From assembly GCA_937888715.1 (NCBI GenBank), contig CALARU010000175.1, positions 1 through 41,326 on the forward strand: a stretch of 41,326 bases of DNA, given 5' to 3'. Origin of the DNA: an uncultured Planctomycetaceae bacterium. GTDB lineage: Bacteria > Planctomycetota > Planctomycetia > Gemmatales > Gemmataceae. The notes under the pieces were generated by a model. It made no database searches, had not been told where the DNA came from, and saw nothing but the letters and a program-made list of their open reading frames with translations. How positions within the stretch are numbered: position 1 is the stretch's first letter; each line of letters begins with the position of its first letter. Shown one piece after another: positions 33,793 to 41,326 of the stretch. Position numbers and translations under genes: made by a program.

Positions 33793-34638
33793 TTAGGGAA
33801 GTGGGGTGGGTGTAAAGTAATCCGTTCCTTCAATTGGAAGGTTGAACATGGTAGTTTTTCCCATGATGGATTCAGATTCGCCCAGAATGAGGAAACCGGT
33901 GTCCTTGATTGCGCCTCGGAGTTTCTGAAAAATCCCCGTGATGACTTCAGGGGCGAAATAAATAAGAGCATTTCGAAGAAGAATAATATCGAATGGGCCA
34001 CCAAGTGCATAGAATCCTTCCAGCAAATTGACCTGCTGAAACTTAATTTTTTGGCGCAAGCCATAACGAATTTGATACTGATTGTCCGGGGTTTCGAGAA
34101 AATATTTTTCTTTAAGGTCAGTGGAAAGCCCGCGAATGACTTCAAATCTGGAGTAGATTCCAGATCGCGCCTTGGTAAGCGCATTTTCAGAAACATCTGT
34201 CGCAAGAAGGGTGATGTTCCAATTTTCCAGTTGCGGAAAATCCTGCATCAGCAGCATCATGATTGAATAAGGTTCCTGGCCTGTGGAACAACATGCGCAC
34301 CAAATTTTAATGGTGTGGGAATAAACATTTTCGTTGATCAATTTTGGAATGATGTTTTTCCTCAAATTGTCAAAGACTCTGGGGCCCCTGAAAAAACTCG
34401 TTTCCTGGATGGTCATGTTCTCCACAACCAGATTCCCCAAGGCAGAATAAGGATTGATTTTTATTTCCCTTGCAAGCTCATTTACATTCGCAATTTTCTG
34501 AGCTTCACAAACCGGATTTAACCTATTTTCAATCAAATATTCCTTACCATCGCCCAAATCATGGCCAAGCTTGATTTTGAGAAAATCAACAAAAATACGA
34601 TAGTTTTCCTGGGTAATACCTGCGCTATCAAATTGCAT
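33793..34638 (-). CDS. cheR: Chemotaxis methyltransferase CheR
   Basis: 281 residues. CheR adds methyl groups from S-adenosylmethionine to Glu side chains of chemoreceptors. An N-terminal helical domain (1-75) precedes a Rossmann methyltransferase. TIQETSFFRG corresponds to the ThrxxTxFFR motif, CACCSTGQEPYSI binds AdoMet, LLATDVSENAL follows, and LLRNALIYF is the usual NVLIYF motif with Ala for Val. It comes 32 bases after cheB and before mug on the same strand. Confidence 0.95.
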   Translation of the reverse strand: MQFDSAGITQENYRIFVDFLKIKLGHDLGDGKEYLIENRLNPVCEAQKIANVNELAREIKINPYSALGNLVVENMTIQETSFFRGPRVFDNLRKNIIPKLINENVYSHTIKIWCACCSTGQEPYSIMMLLMQDFPQLENWNITLLATDVSENALTKARSGIYSRFEVIRGLSTDLKEKYFLETPDNQYQIRYGLRQKIKFQQVNLLEGFYALGGPFDIILLRNALIYFAPEVITGIFQKLRGAIKDTGFLILGESESIMGKTTMFNLPIEGTDYFTPTPLP

Positions 34639-34670
34639 TTAATGATCCAGATATTCAAATTTTAAAGAGT

Positions 34671-35726
34671 TTATTTTTGATTCAATCGAACCATGATTGC
34701 TGACGAAAGATCATGAATGGAAAGTGCTTCTTCTGCCAATCCTTCTTTATAAACACTGCCTGGCATTCCCCAAACAACGCTGGTGGCCTGATCTTGAACC
34801 AGAATTTTTCCACCCGCTTTATGAATTACCTTGCACCCCTCAAGGCCATCCTGCCCCATACCTGTTAAAATAACCGTCAGAGCAGAGGCTCCATAAATTT
34901 TAGCAACCGACCGTAACATCGGATCAACTGCGGGCCTGCAATAATTTTCTGGGGGGGTCTGATTTAATCGCACTTTATTTCCTGCTAGGCATGGTTCTAG
35001 CACCATGTGATAATCCCCGGGGGCAAGCAAAAACTTTCCTGCAACAAGGGTATCCCCATCTACGGCTTCGGTAACAGGATGCCTGGTTTGGCTGTTTAAA
35101 TGGTCGGCCAGGCTTTTGGTAAAACCTGCTGGCATATGTTGGGTGATGACCGCGGGAACTGGTAAAGGTGGCAGTGCCATCAGCAATACTTTAAGAGCTT
35201 CTGGGCCGCCCGCAGACACTCCAATTGCTAAGATTTTAGGCGTGACGGATTTTATACTTTCTTTGAGTACTTTTTTTGCAGCTTGAGGCAAATTATAAAC
35301 CCCACTGCTGGACTGGTTCTTTTTAAAAACAGCTTTCAGGCGAGGCAACAACTCTTTTTTCAACAGTTCAATGGTTTCTTCTGCTGACCCTGTGGAAGGT
35401 TTGCAGAAATAATCATCCGCACCCAGGGAAATTGCATCAAGGGTAATAAGGCTGCCTTTTTGCACCAAAGAACTAAACATAACGACAGGTAATTCGGGAT
35501 TTTTCTTTTTAAGTTCAGCGAGAACCTCAAGCCCATTCATCCTCGGCATATCCACATCAAGAATCACCAGGTCTGGATTTAATTTTAAAGCCAGCTCTAG
35601 TCCTTCTTTGCCATCAGAACCTGCACCCACTAGGGAAAAATCCGGATCAGATAAAAGCACTGTTTTTAATGTTCTGCGTACTACTGAAGAATCATCAACA
35701 ATGAGCACACGAATTAAAGGCATCAT
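34671..35726 (-). CDS. cheB: Chemotaxis methylesterase/deamidase CheB
   Basis: 351 residues. The receiver domain (1-125) has DDSSVVR and phosphoacceptor Asp57 in LVILDVDMP. A linker (about 125-160) leads to the esterase domain with the catalytic Ser in GVSAGGPEAL, His in TQHMPAGF and Asp in LTGMGQDGLEG. CheB removes receptor methyl groups in response to CheA phosphorylation, opposing CheR. A perfect 14-bp inverted repeat lies just upstream between cheB and the receptor gene. A second ATG lies next to the first. Confidence 0.95.
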   Translation of the reverse strand: MMPLIRVLIVDDSSVVRRTLKTVLLSDPDFSLVGAGSDGKEGLELALKLNPDLVILDVDMPRMNGLEVLAELKKKNPELPVVMFSSLVQKGSLITLDAISLGADDYFCKPSTGSAEETIELLKKELLPRLKAVFKKNQSSSGVYNLPQAAKKVLKESIKSVTPKILAIGVSAGGPEALKVLLMALPPLPVPAVITQHMPAGFTKSLADHLNSQTRHPVTEAVDGDTLVAGKFLLAPGDYHMVLEPCLAGNKVRLNQTPPENYCRPAVDPMLRSVAKIYGASALTVILTGMGQDGLEGCKVIHKAGGKILVQDQATSVVWGMPGSVYKEGLAEEALSIHDLSSAIMVRLNQK

Positions 35727-35744
35727 TTATTCCACTAATACAAG

Positions 35745-35784
35745 AATGTTAATTGCCAACATATAATTGATGGCAATTAACATT
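35745..35784. repeat. Perfect 14-bp inverted repeat upstream of cheB
   Basis: AATGTTAATTGCCA (35745-35758) and its exact complement TGGCAATTAACATT (35771-35784) surround a 12-base AT-rich loop in the gap between the receptor and cheB genes. It lacks a U-tract and is AT-rich, so it may be an operator, a processing hairpin or an attenuator. Confidence 0.6.
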
Positions 35785-35850
35785 ATAGGTTTAATAACAG
35801 CCATTACCAAAAAATTCATTAAAGCTTTATCAATCCTTATTCAGCAAAGA

Positions 35851-37851
35851 TTACAAAGCCTTGGTTTGAAATGTTTTTACCAATTGCTCCAACTCCGTGG
35901 CCATCGAATCTAAGCCCATTGCAGCTTTCTCTAACTCCGTTGCACCCTTAGAAGTGCTCTGGGCAGCTTCGGCAAGCCCTGTAATATTCTTGGCAATTTC
36001 GGTACTGCCGGTTGCTGCATCCGCAACATTTCTGGTTATCTCTCTCGTAGTAGCTGCCTGCTCTTCCACCGCTCCAGCAATCGTATTTTGAATCTCATAA
36101 ATTTTGCTAATGATATTTCGGGTCTTCTCGTTGGCGCTTACTGCTTCCCGGGTATCCGACTGAATCCCTTCAATTTTGGTTCGAATATCTTCAGTCGCCT
36201 TGGATGTTTCCTTGGCAAGTTCTTTTACTTCGCTAGCTACCACTGCAAAACCTTTGCCAAACTCGCCTGCTCGGGCAGCTTCGATACTCGCATTTAATGC
36301 AAGCAGATTCGTCTGCTCTGCAATCGAAGTGATAACTTTAATTACATTACCAATAATATTGCTATTTTCGCCCAACCTAAGCACTGCCTTATTTCCAGTT
36401 TCTGCAATGGTAACCGCTTCGTTTGCAACCTGAGCTGCTTGCTGCGCCTGCTTGGCGATTTCCCTGATGGTTGCGCCCATTTCCTCGGCTGCCCCTGCAA
36501 CTGATTGAATATTTACACTAACTTCCTCGGCGGCGGTAGCAATGGCATTGGCTTGGGCAGAAGTTTCGGTTGCATTGGAAACCATACTCCGACTGACCTG
36601 CCTTTGGTTGGTAGAGGAATGGATCAATTTTTGAGCATTGACTGAAATTAAAACGATGGCATTATTCATACCCGAAACCGCTTTGGAAAGGGATTGCGAC
36701 ATTGCTCCCAATTCTCCCTGCCCTAGGACATCAACGACTGAGGCAAGATCGCCCTTGGCAAGTTTATCGAGCCTTGCACTGCTGGTGCGAATAGGCACGG
36801 TAATCCCCTTGCCAATATACCAAACAAGAGCAAATGATACTGAAAGTGCAAGTGCCGAAAGCAATATCGAATAAAACCTATCGTACTTAAACTTCGCTAT
36901 TCTTTTGTTAAGTAATTCTTCAAGTTCAATAGAGCAGACATCCCAGAGGGTGAATGAATCCTCAAGGCAATCATTGCCCGCCTCCAGAATTTTTGGGTCG
37001 GCTTTGTTCAGTTGCTCGGGGCTGAGGCCAGAAAGCAATTTCACAAAGTTTTCTGTATTTTTCTTAAGCTTTTCGGTGGGGGCAGGTAGATTTTTTTGCA
37101 GGGATTCTGACTTCCCATAAAAATTATTATCTTCATTCAATGAAGTTTCAATACTTGTAAAAATTCTATCTAAATCACTCTGTGAAAAAAGAGTTAACTG
37201 AGCAGTCATTGCTGTTTTATCATCTTCATTCTTGGAACCGCTTTTAACATTTGCACCGTAGAGCGAAAGCAAAGTAGAAATTCTTTCTTGCGCTTGTGGT
37301 AAAGCAACCAAGCTAACATCCATCAGATAAAATGAATCCAAATCCGGATCTAAAATAAGATTGGAGGTATCGCCCAAATGGATGATCATGGTGCGAATTA
37401 TTTTAATTAGGTTATCATGTTCAGCCTTGCAAACATCCACCGACAATGTCTGCCAAGACTTTCGTAGTTGATCCCATTTTTTAGCAAGATTATCAATCTT
37501 AGCATCATCTCTTTTTCTCTTGGCAAGGCCATCCTGGGTGAACTGCAAAACCGAGGCTAGTTCCTTATCCATACCTTCCAATGTTCGTAGTGCAGAATCT
37601 AATACCCCTTGCTCTTTGGTAACAATTGCATTCGAAGCAACATCGCCGAGGAGAACTGTAACTGAAGCATTTTTGTGAATCAAAAGCGCTTTCAAGATTT
37701 TTTCCAGTGGCCTCTGGTAGATGTTCCCTTGCTTTTCAAGTTCTGCAAAATCAATCCGGTCCTGTATTCCATCGATTGCAAAATACAAAAGAACAGAAAT
37801 TGGAAGTAAAAAACTGGCAGAAATTAGAAGAAGCCTTTGCAGAATACTCAT
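35851..37851 (-). CDS. Methyl-accepting chemotaxis protein with HAMP domain (duplicate 1)
   Basis: 666 residues. The first membrane helix (about 7-26) and a large all-helical sensor (about 30-325, with [23 protein letters not shown]) are followed by a second membrane helix (about 330-350) ending WYIGKG. A HAMP domain starts [17 protein letters not shown] (about 355-400). The signalling domain has the hairpin tip [20 protein letters not shown] and [17 protein letters not shown]. It senses an unknown ligand and drives CheA through CheW. It lies directly downstream of a close paralogue that shares the start [19 protein letters not shown] and much of the signalling domain. Confidence 0.93.
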   Translation of the reverse strand: MSILQRLLLISASFLLPISVLLYFAIDGIQDRIDFAELEKQGNIYQRPLEKILKALLIHKNASVTVLLGDVASNAIVTKEQGVLDSALRTLEGMDKELASVLQFTQDGLAKRKRDDAKIDNLAKKWDQLRKSWQTLSVDVCKAEHDNLIKIIRTMIIHLGDTSNLILDPDLDSFYLMDVSLVALPQAQERISTLLSLYGANVKSGSKNEDDKTAMTAQLTLFSQSDLDRIFTSIETSLNEDNNFYGKSESLQKNLPAPTEKLKKNTENFVKLLSGLSPEQLNKADPKILEAGNDCLEDSFTLWDVCSIELEELLNKRIAKFKYDRFYSILLSALALSVSFALVWYIGKGITVPIRTSSARLDKLAKGDLASVVDVLGQGELGAMSQSLSKAVSGMNNAIVLISVNAQKLIHSSTNQRQVSRSMVSNATETSAQANAIATAAEEVSVNIQSVAGAAEEMGATIREIAKQAQQAAQVANEAVTIAETGNKAVLRLGENSNIIGNVIKVITSIAEQTNLLALNASIEAARAGEFGKGFAVVASEVKELAKETSKATEDIRTKIEGIQSDTREAVSANEKTRNIISKIYEIQNTIAGAVEEQAATTREITRNVADAATGSTEIAKNITGLAEAAQSTSKGATELEKAAMGLDSMATELEQLVKTFQTKAL
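36205..36300. repeat. 96-bp exact repeat in the signalling domain (copy 1)
   Basis: Identical base for base to 38269-38364 and covering the receptor hairpin-tip codons. The surrounding DNA is less similar between the two genes, so this looks like conserved coding sequence refreshed by recombination. Confidence 0.85.
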
Positions 37852-37917
37852 GATAATCCCTCGCTTTATCTTTCGTTATTTTTCAGGGTCGAACCCTATT
37901 TTTTTTCTGTTGAAATC

Positions 37918-39780
37918 CTACGCCTTTATCTGGAAAGTTTTTACGATTGTTTCCAACTCAGAAGCCATGGCATCCAATCCCAATGCTGCTGTTTCTAATT
38001 CAGTTGCGCCCTTGGAAGTACTTCGGGCAGCTTCTGCTAGCCCCGAAATATTCTTGGCGATTTCCGAACTGCCCGTGGCTGCATCCGCTGCATTTCTGGT
38101 GATCTCTCTCGTAGTAGCAGCTTGCTCTTCCACCGCTCCCGCAATCGTACTTTGAATCTCATGAATTTTGCTGATGATATTTCGGGTCTTCTCGTTGGAA
38201 CTTACCGCTTCCCGGGTGTCTGATTGAATCCCCTCTATTTTCGTTCGAATATCTTCCGTCGCCTTGGCTGTTTCCTTGGCAAGTTCTTTTACTTCGCTAG
38301 CTACCACTGCAAAACCTTTGCCAAACTCGCCTGCTCGGGCAGCTTCGATACTCGCATTTAATGCCAGCAGATTCGTCTGCTCTGCAATCGAGGTGATAAC
38401 TTTAATTACATTGCCAATGATATTACTATTTTCGCCCAACCTGAGAACCGCCTTGTTACCTGTTTCAGCAATGCTAACTGCTTCGTTTGCAACCTGGGCT
38501 GCTTGCTGCGATTGTTTCGCTATTTCTCGGATTGTTGCGCCTATTTCCTCTGCTGCGCTTGCAACGGATTGAATATTCACACTGACTTCTTCTGCAGCAC
38601 TTGCAATAGCATTCGCTTGGGCAGAAGTTTCGGTCGCATTGGCAACCATGCTCTTGCTAACCAATTTCTGATTATTAGAAGATGTGATCAATTTTTTAGA
38701 ATTGCCTGATATTTGAATAAACGAATTATTTAACCCTCGTCCTATGTACCAAACAAGAAAGAAAGAAATAACCAAGGCCAATGCTGAAAGCATTAAAGAA
38801 GAAAGCCTATCATTCTGAAACTTGAGAATTCTCAATTCCAACAACACTTGAAGTTCCGCAGAGCAGGTATCCCAAAGGCCAAAAGAATCTTCCAGAGCTT
38901 CATTGCTTGCTTCTAGAATTTTTGGGTCACCTTTATTAAGTTGTTCCGCCTTAAGTGATAAAAGAAGCTTGGTAAAGTTACCCGTAGACTTCTTAAATTT
39001 CTCCAAAGGCACACTGATGTTCTTTTGCAAAGACTCCGACTTACCGTAAAAATTATTGTCTTCATTAAGTGCGGTATCGATGCTCGAGAAAATCCTATCC
39101 AAATCACTTTGTTGGAATAGGGCGTTTTGGATCGCAAGAGCTAACTTGTCCTCCTGATCATTTGCACCATTTTTAATCAGAGAATTATAGATGGTAACCA
39201 AAGTTGAAATTCGTTCTTGGGCACTAGGCAACGCAACAACGCTTACATCCATCAAGTAAAAGGAATCCAGATCCGGATCAAGAATAAGATTGGAGGTATC
39301 GCCCAAATGAGTAATCATCATACGAACAATCTTGATCAGATTATCATGCTCGTTTTTGCAAGCCCCGGGGGTCATAGTCTGCCAAAACTTCCTGCATTGA
39401 TCCCATTTTCGCGAGAAATTATCAATCTTAGCTTCTTCTCTTTTTCTCTTAGCAAGGCCATCCTGGGTGAATTGCAAAATGGTGCCAAAAGATTTTTCAA
39501 GTACTTCAAGATTTCGAATAGCAGAATCCAAGCTTACCTCTTCCTTGGTTGCAGTTGTTAAGGCAGTAGGATCACCCTCAAGAACTGAAAGGGCAGCAGT
39601 CTTATGAACCAGCAAGGAGCGAAGTATTTTCTCCAGTGGTCTTTGAAAGCTATTCCCTTGTATTTCAAGGACTGCAAAATTAATCCGATCCTGAATGCCA
39701 TCGACTGTGAAATAGAGCAACACAGAAATCGGGAGCAGAAAACTTGCAGAAATAAGAAGAAGCCTTTGCAGAATGCTCAT
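37918..39780 (-). CDS. Methyl-accepting chemotaxis protein lacking HAMP (duplicate 2)
   Basis: 620 residues, a tandem paralogue of the downstream receptor with the same N-terminal membrane helix, a closely similar helical sensor ([23 protein letters not shown] again) and the same signalling tip. After the second membrane helix ending WYIGRGLNN it passes straight to [15 protein letters not shown], so the roughly 46-residue HAMP present in the paralogue is missing, which equals the length difference. The signalling domain is otherwise intact, so it is probably functional with altered signal transmission. It overlaps the upstream cheW by 4 bases (ATGA) and leaves 66 bases before the next receptor gene. 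Confidence 0.93.
   Translation of the reverse strand: MSILQRLLLISASFLLPISVLLYFTVDGIQDRINFAVLEIQGNSFQRPLEKILRSLLVHKTAALSVLEGDPTALTTATKEEVSLDSAIRNLEVLEKSFGTILQFTQDGLAKRKREEAKIDNFSRKWDQCRKFWQTMTPGACKNEHDNLIKIVRMMITHLGDTSNLILDPDLDSFYLMDVSVVALPSAQERISTLVTIYNSLIKNGANDQEDKLALAIQNALFQQSDLDRIFSSIDTALNEDNNFYGKSESLQKNISVPLEKFKKSTGNFTKLLLSLKAEQLNKGDPKILEASNEALEDSFGLWDTCSAELQVLLELRILKFQNDRLSSLMLSALALVISFFLVWYIGRGLNNSFIQISGNSKKLITSSNNQKLVSKSMVANATETSAQANAIASAAEEVSVNIQSVASAAEEIGATIREIAKQSQQAAQVANEAVSIAETGNKAVLRLGENSNIIGNVIKVITSIAEQTNLLALNASIEAARAGEFGKGFAVVASEVKELAKETAKATEDIRTKIEGIQSDTREAVSSNEKTRNIISKIHEIQSTIAGAVEEQAATTREITRNAADAATGSSEIAKNISGLAEAARSTSKGATELETAALGLDAMASELETIVKTFQIKA
38269..38364. repeat. 96-bp exact repeat in the signalling domain (copy 2)
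   Basis: The second copy of the repeat at 36205-36300, in the same orientation, 2064 bases apart. Exact direct repeats of this length can support homologous deletion that would fuse the two receptor genes. Confidence 0.85.
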
Positions 39781-40241
39781 ACTACAATCTCACTTTGTTT
39801 TTCTTTAAGAGACAAAGATTTATCCTCAAGGATTTGCTCAATGTCCAAAATATGTAATAACTTGTTTTCAACCTTGTAGGTGCCAGTGATGAATCGCCTA
39901 ATTTCCATGGGGAGTGTTTCAGGCGGGATTTCAAAATCATCCTTTTGCACCACAACAACATCTGCCACCGAATCAACTTGCAAACTGTAAAATTCATCTC
40001 GAAGCTTAAGAATTATATTCATGCAAAACTTGGCCTCCATGGTAGGCAAACCAAGTTGTTGGCGCATCCTAACCGCAAGGACAATATTGCCTCGAAGATT
40101 AATAAGCCCGTTAAACGCCAAGGAAGCCAAAGGCACTTGAGTTACTTCAAGAGGGCGCAGTATTTCCTGCACATCCTCAATGAGAATTCCAAATAGTTTA
40201 CCATCAATGGTAAAGGTGGCGTAAGAAAGTTCCTTGCTCAA
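39777..40241 (-). CDS. cheW: Chemotaxis adaptor CheW
   Basis: 154 residues, a single CheW SH3-like double-barrel domain. [21 protein letters not shown] begins it, [29 protein letters not shown] is the central signature, and [22 protein letters not shown] and ILDIEQIL end it. It links CheA to receptors. It overlaps the end of cheA by 4 bases and the following receptor gene by 4 bases, so all are co-translated. The C-terminus ([13 protein letters not shown]) is slightly extended. Confidence 0.95.
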   Translation of the reverse strand: MSKELSYATFTIDGKLFGILIEDVQEILRPLEVTQVPLASLAFNGLINLRGNIVLAVRMRQQLGLPTMEAKFCMNIILKLRDEFYSLQVDSVADVVVVQKDDFEIPPETLPMEIRRFITGTYKVENKLLHILDIEQILEDKSLSLKEKQSEIVV

Positions 40242-41326
40242 GAAACGACCTCCGATTTTTTAACTATATGGGCTAAAAGCACTCCAAGGTCAACAAATTC
40301 GGTGATTTTCCCGCTAACAACCCCTGTTTTTTTAATTCCCTGCCCCGTACTATCACCATTGATTTTTATCGATTCATAAACAGTATCGAGAATTTTCTCA
40401 ACTGCCAGGCCCACGTACTTTCCCGCAATCTTATGAACGACGACCTGAATTTTTTGGGTTGTATCCTGGATCTCTACGCTACTTTTGATACCCAAAATAT
40501 TTCCCAGATTGTAGATTGGTATGATGCCTTCCCGATATTGAACCAAATGCATTTCGCCTGTCTTTTCCAATTGATTAGGTCTGAATTCTTCCAGTCTGAC
40601 CACTTGCTCTAAGGGAATTGCAATCTGGCTTTCGCCCCCGGCACAGACCAAAAGAAGTCCCTCGCCTGCAGTTTGTTTATCAGCCTGAATTTCATCTTGT
40701 AATGAAAGATCTTTGATACCAAGATCGCGGATTTTTGGCAGAACTCTGCCCAACCTAGCAACCCCGGAAACATCAAGGATAAGTTGTACCAACCCATCGC
40801 CCATGATGGTCACCCCAGCAAAACAACCAACGCTTTTCAGCCTTGAAGGAAGAGGCTTAACCACAATTTCATTGGTATCCTTGACGGAATCCACCAAGAG
40901 GCCAAACTGCCGATCTTCCGCTTGCAAAATTACCAAATGATTGGGTTGCGATTGAGTCTCAGACTTTCCTTTGATTTGTAAAAGTTCAGCAAGGTTAATC
41001 AAGGGAATTAGTTTGCCACGAAATCTGAATACGGGAGTCTCATGCACATACTCGATGCCACCAATTTTACTATCATCCTTAATCCTGAGTAATTCGGTGA
41101 TATGGGTTTGTGGGATGGTAAAACTTTGGCCTGCAGCGGTAATGCTAAGAGCCTTGATAATAGCAAGAGTAAGAGGAATACGCAGGTGGATCGTTGTGCC
41201 TTTATTCACTTCGCTTTGAATATCAATCATGCCACCAATTTTTTCGATGTTGTTTTTTACAACATCCATGCCAACGCCTCTGCCTGAAACGCTGGTGATT
41301 TTTTCTGCAGTCGAAAATCCGGGAAG
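40238..41326 (-). CDS. cheA: Chemotaxis histidine kinase CheA, C-terminal part (cut by window end)
   Basis: The minus-strand frame runs from the window edge (41326) to 40238, 362 codons of the 3' end. It begins inside the ATPase domain with LPGFSTAEKITSVSGRGVG followed by MDVVKNNIEKIGG, the G-box region and PLTLAI that close the kinase. A first CheW-like domain follows (IKALSITAAGQSFTIPQTHITELLRI, about 41170-40760). A second one starts near 40660 (GLLLVCAGGESQIAIPLEQVVRLEEF) and runs to the end. CheA with two CheW-like domains is a known but less common arrangement. The phosphotransfer and dimerisation domains lie outside the window. Confidence 0.93.
   Translation of the reverse strand, partial: LPGFSTAEKITSVSGRGVGMDVVKNNIEKIGGMIDIQSEVNKGTTIHLRIPLTLAIIKALSITAAGQSFTIPQTHITELLRIKDDSKIGGIEYVHETPVFRFRGKLIPLINLAELLQIKGKSETQSQPNHLVILQAEDRQFGLLVDSVKDTNEIVVKPLPSRLKSVGCFAGVTIMGDGLVQLILDVSGVARLGRVLPKIRDLGIKDLSLQDEIQADKQTAGEGLLLVCAGGESQIAIPLEQVVRLEEFRPNQLEKTGEMHLVQYREGIIPIYNLGNILGIKSSVEIQDTTQKIQVVVHKIAGKYVGLAVEKILDTVYESIKINGDSTGQGIKKTGVVSGKITEFVDLGVLLAHIVKKSEVVS

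Noticed and set aside
33777-34205. N-terminal extension of the mug frame (about 143 extra codons)
   Set aside because: It lies antiphase within cheR and shows no family similarity; the ATG at 33776 begins right before conserved Mug sequence.
37890-37912. AGGGT/ACCCT hairpin with a T run between the receptor genes
   Set aside because: The stem is only 5 bp with a 3-base loop, and the T run faces the wrong way for termination of the minus-strand operon.
1-41326. Mobile elements, phage genes, CRISPR arrays, tRNA or rRNA genes
   Set aside because: No transposase, integrase, regularly spaced repeat, CCA-ended cloverleaf or rRNA-like stretch was seen on either strand by eye; tRNAscan and an IS search would settle it.

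Overview
The window looks like chromosomal DNA from a planctomycete, most likely a member of or relative of the Gemmatales with unusually low GC (mid-40s percent by eye). I base this on family content, not on a database search. The pointers are a DUF1571 lipoprotein, a LolA-like secreted protein of a type I associate with Gemmataceae, a prenyltransferase-repeat secreted protein, an FHA-GAF-cyclase protein with a DYxGD/KYGPxG active site, a membrane protein with LPxGxxRAL repeats, and the wreck of a planctomycete-style ECF sigma factor. An Mla-type lipid transporter, a TolC-like protein and lipoproteins indicate a two-membrane cell. I see no tRNA, rRNA, CRISPR array, phage or insertion sequence. 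Genes are tightly packed, with several convergent stop codons touching or overlapping.

Layout. 1-2.4 kb (minus): rpiB, a low-molecular-weight phosphatase of the protein-arginine-phosphatase type, and mnmA. 2.7-7.5 kb (plus): a glycogen / alpha-glucan operon of glgA, a GH57 glycosidase and a GalT-like nucleotidylyltransferase with an HSHSQ active site. 7.5-9.3 kb: a small membrane protein behind a decayed ECF sigma gene, an almost empty stretch, and an 81-residue orphan protein. 9.3-14.2 kb (minus): NicO-type metal exporter and prenyltransferase-repeat protein, groES without groEL behind a response regulator, and a DUF1571 lipoprotein.

14.6-18.6 kb holds a lysine-degradation divergon. A class III aminotransferase and an ALDH7-type aminoadipate-semialdehyde dehydrogenase run on the minus strand, and a DUF1338 (HglS/YdcJ-type) 2-oxoadipate decarboxylase runs the other way. 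Next to it (18.6-19.3 kb, minus) lie a Rieske ferredoxin and a gene broken by an in-frame TGA. That TGA sits exactly where the first Cys of a CxxC redox motif belongs and is followed by a SECIS-like hairpin, so I read the gene as an ArsC/Spx-like selenoprotein (UxxC). An ordinary ORF search truncates it.

19.4-24.1 kb: CYTH protein, panC, mgtE with a large extra loop, a strong bidirectional terminator, a DUF2203 protein and a site-2 protease. 24.3-28 kb: mlaE-mlaF-mlaD lipid transporter facing a LolA-like protein. 28-33.2 kb: TIM-barrel isomerase, TolC-like efflux protein, FHA-GAF-cyclase and a CaMKII-association-domain protein. 33.2-41.3 kb (minus): a chemotaxis operon reading cheA (cut by the window end), cheW, two tandem duplicated receptors of which one has lost its HAMP domain, cheB and cheR, then a mug-type DNA glycosylase.

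The most rewarding items are the selenoprotein with its hairpin, the compact 2-oxoadipate lysine pathway, the GalT-like enzyme in the glycogen operon, the arginine-phosphatase signature, and the HAMP-less duplicate receptor.
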